Assembly: GCA_024169445.1 (NCBI GenBank)
Contig: JALKFA010000001.1
Span: 4,712,001 to 4,776,000, forward strand
DNA from: Buttiauxella agrestis ATCC 33320
GTDB taxonomy: Bacteria > Pseudomonadota > Gammaproteobacteria > Enterobacterales > Enterobacteriaceae
DNA: 64,000 nt
Direction: 5' to 3'
A model generated the notes under the pieces. It was not told the DNA's origin and did no database searches. It saw only the letters and a program-made list of their open reading frames with translations. Below, in pieces: positions 56,602 to 64,000 of the stretch. The first letter of the stretch is position 1; each line of letters starts with the position of its first letter. The translations under genes and the position numbers were made by a program.

Positions 56602-56768
56602 GATAACTTTGTTATTTCCATACTTTTTATGAGTTTTGTAGGGTGGATAAGCGTTAGCGTCATCCACCATTTACGCCAGTGGTGTCGGATGACGCTGCGC
56701 TTATCCGACCTACGAAGACGTTTGTCATCAGTCTCAGATAACGTTGTTATTTCCATACTTTTTATGAG
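56602..56768. repeat. 32-bp direct repeat flanking a REP-like element in the nap leader
   Basis: 56602-56633 and 56737-56768 are identical except for one base; both start GATAAC, contain GTTATTTCCATACTTTTTAT and end GAG. Between them lie two inverted GGATAAGCG-family units (56637-56719: GTAGGGTGGATAAGCG...CATCCACC and GTCGGATGACGCTGCGC with TTATCCGACCTACG). The whole block is inside the predicted 5' leader of napF. Confidence 0.85.
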
Positions 56769-56772
56769 CGTT

Positions 56773-56837
56773 ACCATATGTGACGAAGGGGTGGTAGAGG
56801 CATCACCCTTTAGGGGTAAATACAGGGGTGGGATCAA
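56773..56837 (-). promoter_or_regulatory. Predicted napF promoter with NarP and FNR sites
   Basis: A 7-2-7 inverted heptamer pair TCACCCT-TT-AGGGGTA (56803-56818) fits a NarP site; one heptamer is perfect, the other matches 5 of 7. An FNR half-site ATCAA (56833-56837) would give an FNR box centred at 56830.5, exactly 20 bp from the NarP centre. This is the -44.5/-64.5 spacing known for E. coli napF. The implied start is near 56766 and a TATGGT -10 lies at exactly 56773-56778 on the minus strand. The other FNR half-site is poor. Confidence 0.5.
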
Positions 56838-56862
56838 AAAGGAATTCGTTTTGTAAAACAAA

Positions 56863-56893
56863 CACTCACCCCGACACAAAGCCGGGGTGAGAT
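56863..56893 (-). terminator. aegA terminator
   Basis: On the minus strand the stem CTCACCCCGGC / GTCGGGGTGAG-like arms are followed by TGTTTGTTTT. It separates aegA from the nap operon, so the two are different transcription units. Confidence 0.75.
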
Positions 56894-56899
56894 TTACCG

Positions 56900-58936
<2,037 letters not shown>

Positions 58937-58951
58937 TTACTCGTTAGCATT

Positions 58952-59060
58952 CAAGTTGCAGGTAGGCGGCCAGGGAGCTTATCCCGATGAGCTTACTTAA
59001 GTAAGTGATTCGGGTAAGTGAGTGCAGCCAACACCCCTGCGGCTTGAAGGATGACGGGTA
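58952..59060. repeat. Dispersed palindromic repeat element (~109 bp)
   Basis: Terminal arms CAAGTTGCAGG and CCTGCGGCTTG are inverted; the centre GATGAGCTTACTTAAGTAAG contains a CTTACTTAAGTAAG palindrome. It resembles a repeat often seen between enterobacterial genes. It occupies part of the 450-bp aegA-narQ gap. Confidence 0.7.
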
Positions 59061-59147
59061 AATTTTTTATGGGGTGATGTTATCACCTGGCCATGTATTA
59101 ACTGGCAATGGTCATTTGCCCAGTTTGCTCTGAAATCTGCTAATAAC

Positions 59148-59161
59148 CTGGTACGGATCAA
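59148..59161. promoter_or_regulatory. Candidate FNR site in the aegA-narQ gap
   Basis: On the minus strand TTGAT-CCGT-ACCAG: the first half fits the FNR consensus TTGAT-N4-ATCAA fully and the second at 3 of 5 positions. It could serve aegA. No clear sigma-70 promoter for narQ was identified in 59162-59350, which is AT-rich. Confidence 0.35.
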
Positions 59162-59350
59162 TTTCTTTTCGTGTTTGATGAAACCTCGTTTTTCTGCGTT
59201 TTGTTATGCAGCAGTTATGCTTGTGATGTCACAGAGTTAATTCCTAAGCTCTATTTTGGAAGATATGCCGAAATATAAACAACCAGGATTTGTGACGAAG
59301 CCAGTTTCTGGTACGTTTCGCTCTCTATTATTTCGACGGGTAAATATTTA

Positions 59351-61066
59351 GTGATAGTAAAACGCTCGGTTTCCACGAGCCTGGCCCGCGCCTTTTTTTA
59401 TATTATTTTGCTATCGCTGCTTTCTACAGGCATTGCGATGCTTACCCTTGCGAGCAGTTTACGTGATGCCGAAGCGGTGAATGTCGCAGGGTCATTGCGT
59501 ATGCAAAGCTATCGCCTGGGTTATGATTTGCAGGGCGACCGTGCCCATATCGATAAGCACCTTGAGCAATACAGCCAATCATTACTCTCACCTGCCCTGC
59601 TTAAAATCGAGAAATTCTGGGTGCCAGCGGAAGTCCGAACTCGCTTTGCCACAATTAATTACGCCTGGGCGGAGATGGAACAACACATCCGCCAGGGCGA
59701 TTTGCAATGGTATCGGGCAAACATCGCAGGCTACGTCGAGCAAATCGATCTCTTTGTGCTGGCGCTTCAGCATTATGCTGAACGCAAAATGATGCAGGTT
59801 GTTATCGCCTCGGTGGTGGGTTTTATTGCCATTTTCACGCTGGTGTTTTTCACGTTACGCCGCTTCCGCCAGCAGGTGGTGGCTCCACTCAATAAACTGA
59901 TGGAAGCCAGCCGCGCTATAGAGCGCGGTGAATTCGATTACCCGCTATTGAGTATGCAGTTGCCGAACGAACTGGGTTTGCTGTCACAGACCTTCACTCG
60001 CATGTCCGGTGAGTTGAAGAAACTTTATCGCTCACTTGAAGAGAGCGTGCAGGAAAAAACGCTGGATTTACAAGAGGCCAACCGCACACTGGAAGTCTTG
60101 TACGCCTGCTCGCAAGCACTGACGGTCAGTACCATCGATCAACACTGTTTCGAGCGCGTGTTGCAGCAAGTAAGACAGAAAACGCAGGTCAATTATCTTG
60201 AGATGAAAACCGGTGAAAACTGGAAGATACAAAACGGCGTTCAACATAATGATCAGGCATGGCAAACCTTGCCGATTGTGCTTGAGGATAAAGAACTGGG
60301 TCTGCTCCGTTGGCAAGCCCCACAAGGTGTTCCACCGCTGCCGCTGATGCAAAGCCTGGCCAATATGCTGGGGCGCGGGCTCTATTTCAATCAGGCGCAA
60401 AAGCACTATCAGCAGCTATTGTTGATGGAAGAGCGCGCGACCATTGCCCGAGAACTGCATGATTCGCTGGCGCAAGTGCTCTCCTATTTACGCATTCAAC
60501 TCACCTTGCTAAAACGTGCAGTTCCGGCCCAGAACCAGCCTGCACAGCACATTATTAATGATTTTTCCCAGGCATTGAATGATGCCTATCGCCAGTTACG
60601 CGAGTTGTTGGCCACCTTCCGCCTGACGCTCCAGCAAGCAGACTTACCTTCGGCATTGCAGGAAATGATCGCTCCGCTGCGCAAGCAGACCGACGCAACT
60701 CTCACTCTGGATTGTAATATTCCGACTCAGGCGTTAGATGCCTCGCAGCAGGTGCATTTACTGCAAATTATTCGCGAAGCTGTGTTAAATGCGATTAAAC
60801 ATGCGCATGCCACTAAAATATCCGTAAGCTGTAGCACTTCACGCTCAGGAATTCATACTGTGAATATACTCGATGACGGTACTGGGATTGCCAGCCTGAC
60901 CGAACCCGAGGGACATTACGGACTTAACATCATGCAGGAACGTGCCACCCGTTTAGGTGGTGAGCTGGCTATTTCCCGCCCTCCTCAGGGTGGGACTTTG
61001 ATTGCGTTGAGTTTTAGATCGCCACCGGCAGAACAAGCGACGCACGAAACATCCATAAATTTATAA
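59351..61066 (+). CDS. narQ: Nitrate/nitrite sensor histidine kinase NarQ
   Basis: Inner-membrane sensor kinase of 571 residues (E. coli 566). Two transmembrane helices (about 14-36 and 147-168) flank the periplasmic domain. The P-box that binds nitrate is present: DAEAVNVAGSLRMQSYRLGY (about 39-58). A HAMP region, a cysteine-containing central module and the HisKA_3 motif ATIARELHDSLAQVLSYLR with phosphorylated His370 follow. The HATPase has REAVLNAIKHA and DDGTGI. The start is GTG 59351. It is followed by narP after 32 bp. Confidence 0.96.
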   Translation: MIVKRSVSTSLARAFFYIILLSLLSTGIAMLTLASSLRDAEAVNVAGSLRMQSYRLGYDLQGDRAHIDKHLEQYSQSLLSPALLKIEKFWVPAEVRTRFATINYAWAEMEQHIRQGDLQWYRANIAGYVEQIDLFVLALQHYAERKMMQVVIASVVGFIAIFTLVFFTLRRFRQQVVAPLNKLMEASRAIERGEFDYPLLSMQLPNELGLLSQTFTRMSGELKKLYRSLEESVQEKTLDLQEANRTLEVLYACSQALTVSTIDQHCFERVLQQVRQKTQVNYLEMKTGENWKIQNGVQHNDQAWQTLPIVLEDKELGLLRWQAPQGVPPLPLMQSLANMLGRGLYFNQAQKHYQQLLLMEERATIARELHDSLAQVLSYLRIQLTLLKRAVPAQNQPAQHIINDFSQALNDAYRQLRELLATFRLTLQQADLPSALQEMIAPLRKQTDATLTLDCNIPTQALDASQQVHLLQIIREAVLNAIKHAHATKISVSCSTSRSGIHTVNILDDGTGIASLTEPEGHYGLNIMQERATRLGGELAISRPPQGGTLIALSFRSPPAEQATHETSINL

Positions 61067-61098
61067 TGATAAAAATGTGAAACATATTGGGGTATATG

Positions 61099-61743
61099 AT
61101 GAGTGAGAAAACTGTCTGTCAGGTGTTGATCGTTGATGATCATCCGTTAATGCGTCGTGGCATCCGCCAGTTGCTGGAAATGGATGACAGTTTTCGCGTG
61201 GTGGGTGAAGCCAGCAGCGGTGCTGAGGCTATTAGTCTGGCGAATCGCCTGGCTCCCGATCTGATTTTGCTCGACCTCAATATGAAAGGTTTGAGTGGGT
61301 TGGACACGCTCAATGCGATGCGTCGTGATGGTGTCAGTGGGCGTATCGTGGTGCTGACGGTATCTGATTCACGTAGCGATATTTTCACGCTGATTGATGC
61401 CGGTGCCGATGGATATTTGCTGAAAGATAGCGATCCCGACGTGCTGCTCGAAGATATTCGTCGTGGAGCCACTGAGGGCGAAGCCTATAGCAAACAAGTC
61501 GCGGAATATTTACGTACCCGCAGTTTCGAAAAATACAGTGAAGATCCGTTTGCCGTGTTGACCGAACGTGAATTAGACGTGTTACAAGAAGTCGCCAGAG
61601 GGTTATCAAATAAACAAATTGCTTCAGGCCTGCATATTTCTGAAGAAACCGTGAAAGTGCATATTCGCAATTTGCTGCGTAAACTTCAGGTTCGTTCCCG
61701 AGTCGCAGCAACCGTATTATATCTTGAACGTCGTGGCTTTTAA
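61099..61743 (+). CDS. narP: Nitrate/nitrite response regulator NarP
   Basis: LuxR/NarL-type response regulator, 214 residues. The receiver domain has the phosphoacceptor Asp59 in DLILLDLNMKGLSGLDTLNA. The C-terminal HTH reads LTERELDVLQEVARGLSNKQ and HISEETVKVHIRNLL. It is closer to E. coli NarP than NarL in TVSDSRSDIFTLIDAGADGY and RVAATVLYLERRGF. Start ATG 61099 has GGGG six bases away; ATG 61096 and TTG 61087 are alternatives. In E. coli narP lies apart from narQ; here they form an operon. Confidence 0.93.
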   Translation: MSEKTVCQVLIVDDHPLMRRGIRQLLEMDDSFRVVGEASSGAEAISLANRLAPDLILLDLNMKGLSGLDTLNAMRRDGVSGRIVVLTVSDSRSDIFTLIDAGADGYLLKDSDPDVLLEDIRRGATEGEAYSKQVAEYLRTRSFEKYSEDPFAVLTERELDVLQEVARGLSNKQIASGLHISEETVKVHIRNLLRKLQVRSRVAATVLYLERRGF

Positions 61744-61893
61744 CATCGCCAACAGCAAACCGATTCCACTACAGAGCGCGAAGATTTTTTACAATATCTC
61801 CTCAATTTCTCCACGTTTGGACCTGCGGTAAAGGCTACAGTGACGACTGAGACTCATAATCACAATCTGAAGTACTAACGAGGTCCTGACTGA
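61744..61893 (+). promoter_or_regulatory. narP-acrD gap
   Basis: 150 bp without a gene; expected to hold the acrD promoter. In E. coli acrD is controlled by BaeR and CpxR, but I did not recognise a clear box here. No strong terminator for narQP was seen. Confidence 0.3.
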
Positions 61894-64000
61894 ATGGCGA
61901 ATTTCTTTATCAATCGCCCCATTTTTGCGTGGGTATTAGCCATTATTTTGTGCCTCACTGGTTTGCTCGCGATTTTCTCTCTTCCTGTCGAACAGTATCC
62001 AGACCTCGCACCGCCAAACGTGCGTATCACCGCAAACTATCCAGGTGCATCGGCACAAACGCTGGAAAACACGGTTACGCAGGTGATTGAGCAGAATATG
62101 ACCGGGCTGGATAACCTGATGTATATGTCGTCACAAAGCAGCGCCACCGGCCAGGCTAGTGTGACACTGACATTTATTGCAGGAACCGATCCTGACGAAG
62201 CCGTGCAACAGGTGCAAAACCAGCTGCAATCCGCCTTGCGTAAGCTTCCGCAAGCGGTGCAAACCCAGGGCGTAACCGTCAGGAAAACCGGCGATACCAA
62301 TATTTTGACGCTCGCTTTCGTTTCTACTGACCACAGTATGGATAAGCAGGACATTGCCGATTACGTCGCCAGTAATATTCAGGAACCGCTGAGCCGTGTG
62401 AACGGTGTCGGCGATATCGACGCCTTTGGTTCGCAGTTCTCAATGCGCATCTGGCTCGATCCGAACAAACTCACTAGTTACCAAATGACCGCCAAAGACG
62501 TGACGGACGCCATTTCCTCCCAAAATGCGCAGATCGCCGTTGGGCAATTGGGCGGCACGCCATCGGTCGATAAACAGGCATTAAACGCCACCATTAATTC
62601 GCAATCCCTGTTACAAACTCCAGAGCAGTTTCGCGATATTACGCTACGGGTGAACCAGGACGGCTCCGTTGTCACCCTCGGTCAGGTGGCCACGGTGGAA
62701 TTGGGGGGAGAGAACTACAACTACATCAACCGCTACAATCGCGACCCGGCATCCGGCCTTGGCATCAAGCTGGCTTCCGGCGCGAATGAAATGGCGACGG
62801 CGGAAAGAGTTCTCTCTCGCCTCGACGAACTGGCCCCCTATTTCCCCCACGGGCTGGAATATAAAATTGCCAATGAAACCACCTCTTTTGTTAAGGCCTC
62901 CATTACCGATGTAGTCAAAACATTGCTGGAAGCCATCGCGTTGGTTTTCCTTGTCATGTATTTGTTTTTACAAAACTTCCGCGCAACACTCATTCCCACG
63001 ATTGCCGTTCCTGTGGTCCTGATGGGAACGTTCGCGATTCTCTATGCCTTTGGCTACAGCATTAATACGTTGACCATGTTTGCTATGGTGCTGGCGATAG
63101 GTTTGCTGGTGGATGACGCTATCGTGGTGGTGGAAAACGTCGAGCGCATCATGACCGAGGAAGGGTTATCGCCCAAAGAAGCGACCCGAAAATCAATGGG
63201 CCAGATTCAGGGCGCATTGGTAGGCATCGCGATGGTGCTTTCAGCCGTATTTGTGCCCATGGCCTTTTTTGGTGGCACTACCGGAGCTATTTACCGCCAG
63301 TTTTCCATCACGATTGTTGCCTCCATGGTGCTGTCAGTGCTGGTGGCGCTGATCCTCACCCCAGCGCTGTGTGCAACATTATTAAAACCGCTGCACAAAG
63401 GTGAACAGCACGGACAAAAGGGCTTTTTCGGCTGGTTTAACCGTATGTTTAACCGCAATGCCTTGAGATACGAAAATGCCGTTGGCCGGATTTTGCACCG
63501 CAGTCTGCGCTGGATCCTGGTTTATGTTCTGCTGCTGGGGGGCATGGTAGTGCTGTTTTTACATCTGCCCACTTCATTTTTACCGCAGGAAGACCGCGGA
63601 ATGTTTACCACCTCGGTTCAGCTTCCAAGCGGTGCGACCCAGCAACAAACGCTACAGGTTGTAGAGCAAGTGGAAGATTACTTTTTCAGCCATGAGCAGG
63701 AAAATATCCTCTCCATCTTCGCCACCGTAGGCTCCGGTCCAGGGGGGAATGGTCAGAACGTCGCACGTATGTTTATTCGTCTGAAAAACTGGGACGATCG
63801 CGATGCTAAAACCGGCACTTCATTTGCCATTATCGAGCGAGCCACCAAAGCATTTAACCGCATTAAAGAAGCACGAGTCTTCGCCAGCAGCCCGCCTGCT
63901 ATCAACGGTTTAGGCAGTTCGGCAGGTTTTGATATGGAATTGCAAGATCACGGTGGCGTCGGTCACGACGTGCTAATGGCCGCCAGGGATCAGCTTTTGG
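61894..64000 (+). CDS. acrD: RND multidrug efflux pump AcrD, 5' part
   Basis: Inner-membrane proton-driven efflux transporter; in E. coli AcrD exports aminoglycosides and other amphiphilic compounds with AcrA and TolC. The window holds about 702 residues, starting [20 protein letters not shown], and runs off the right edge (full length is normally near 1037). The proton-relay aspartates lie in [20 protein letters not shown] (about residues 400-419). [10 protein letters not shown]-type periplasmic start [20 protein letters not shown] and [19 protein letters not shown] are AcrD-like. AcrD rather than AcrB is supported by its place after narQ. Confidence 0.94.
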   Translation, partial: MANFFINRPIFAWVLAIILCLTGLLAIFSLPVEQYPDLAPPNVRITANYPGASAQTLENTVTQVIEQNMTGLDNLMYMSSQSSATGQASVTLTFIAGTDPDEAVQQVQNQLQSALRKLPQAVQTQGVTVRKTGDTNILTLAFVSTDHSMDKQDIADYVASNIQEPLSRVNGVGDIDAFGSQFSMRIWLDPNKLTSYQMTAKDVTDAISSQNAQIAVGQLGGTPSVDKQALNATINSQSLLQTPEQFRDITLRVNQDGSVVTLGQVATVELGGENYNYINRYNRDPASGLGIKLASGANEMATAERVLSRLDELAPYFPHGLEYKIANETTSFVKASITDVVKTLLEAIALVFLVMYLFLQNFRATLIPTIAVPVVLMGTFAILYAFGYSINTLTMFAMVLAIGLLVDDAIVVVENVERIMTEEGLSPKEATRKSMGQIQGALVGIAMVLSAVFVPMAFFGGTTGAIYRQFSITIVASMVLSVLVALILTPALCATLLKPLHKGEQHGQKGFFGWFNRMFNRNALRYENAVGRILHRSLRWILVYVLLLGGMVVLFLHLPTSFLPQEDRGMFTTSVQLPSGATQQQTLQVVEQVEDYFFSHEQENILSIFATVGSGPGGNGQNVARMFIRLKNWDDRDAKTGTSFAIIERATKAFNRIKEARVFASSPPAINGLGSSAGFDMELQDHGGVGHDVLMAARDQLL

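Noticed and set aside
61894-64000. Call as AcrB rather than AcrD
   Set aside because: The residues seen ([14 protein letters not shown] and the region before [14 protein letters not shown]) and the place after narQ fit AcrD better.

Overview
The window is chromosomal DNA of a member of the Enterobacteriaceae. Gene content and order follow the Escherichia coli segment running from ypdA to acrD: pyrSR (ypdAB), glk, yfeO, mntH, nupC, pdeA, tRNA-Ala pair, yfeC, gltX, tRNA-Val triplet, tRNA-Lys, yfeR, yfeH, ypeB, ligA, zipA, cysZ, cysK, ptsHI-crr, cysM, cysATWP region, yfeX, yfeYZ, ypeA, amiA, hemF, maeB, talA, tktB, ypfG, nudK, aegA, narQ, acrD. It is not E. coli itself: several accessory genes are present and several E. 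coli loci are missing. The genus cannot be fixed from this sequence alone.

Layout. 1-976: tail of an unidentified gene, then a 5' repeat that has been split by a ~650 bp hairpin-rich element with Tn5/IS50-like ends. 977-8754: pyruvate-sensing two-component pair, glucokinase, CLC-type channel YfeO, indolepyruvate decarboxylase (auxin pathway) divergent from an aldo-keto reductase. 8755-16000: DUF2502 secreted protein YpeC, Mn transporter MntH with MntR and Fur boxes, nucleoside transporter NupC, and a diguanylate cyclase/phosphodiesterase pair. 16264-19465: six tRNA genes, yfeC, gltX, and a partial duplication of the tRNA-Lys 3' end. 19466-29980: yfeR/yfeH, DNA ligase, ZipA, cysteine synthesis genes and the general PTS operon. 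29997-34950: an accessory rhamnoside cluster (GH78 alpha-L-rhamnosidase, MFS transporter, AraC regulator) in the place where E. coli has pdxK/yfeK. 35154-39951: cysM and the sulfate/thiosulfate ABC operon cysPTWA. 40164-50232: DyP peroxidase, small envelope genes, AmiA, HemF, MaeB, TalA and TktB; the eut operon found between hemF and maeB in E. coli is absent. 50334-64000: ypfG, nudK, a periplasmic nitrate reductase operon napFDABC, aegA, a narQ-narP two-component operon and the start of acrD.

The most distinctive gene organisation is at 52262-61743. The nitrate reductase Nap (without napG/napH), AegA and the nitrate/nitrite sensor NarQ with its regulator NarP form one locus, whereas in E. 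coli nap and narP lie elsewhere with the ccm genes. The napF upstream region keeps candidate FNR and NarP sites 20 bp apart centre to centre, and its leader has been lengthened by a REP-like element flanked by a 32-bp direct repeat. The least explained structure is the 172-823 element: it carries at least seven hairpins, has no convincing protein, and resembles a non-autonomous transposon of the IS4/IS50 type. Several dispersed repeat families (REP-like GGATAAGCG palindromes, the CCCTCACC...GGATGAGGG palindrome, and a ~109-bp palindromic element) occupy intergenic gaps. No CRISPR array, prophage or intact insertion sequence was seen. All statements come from reading the sequence and from recalled family knowledge; no database search was run.
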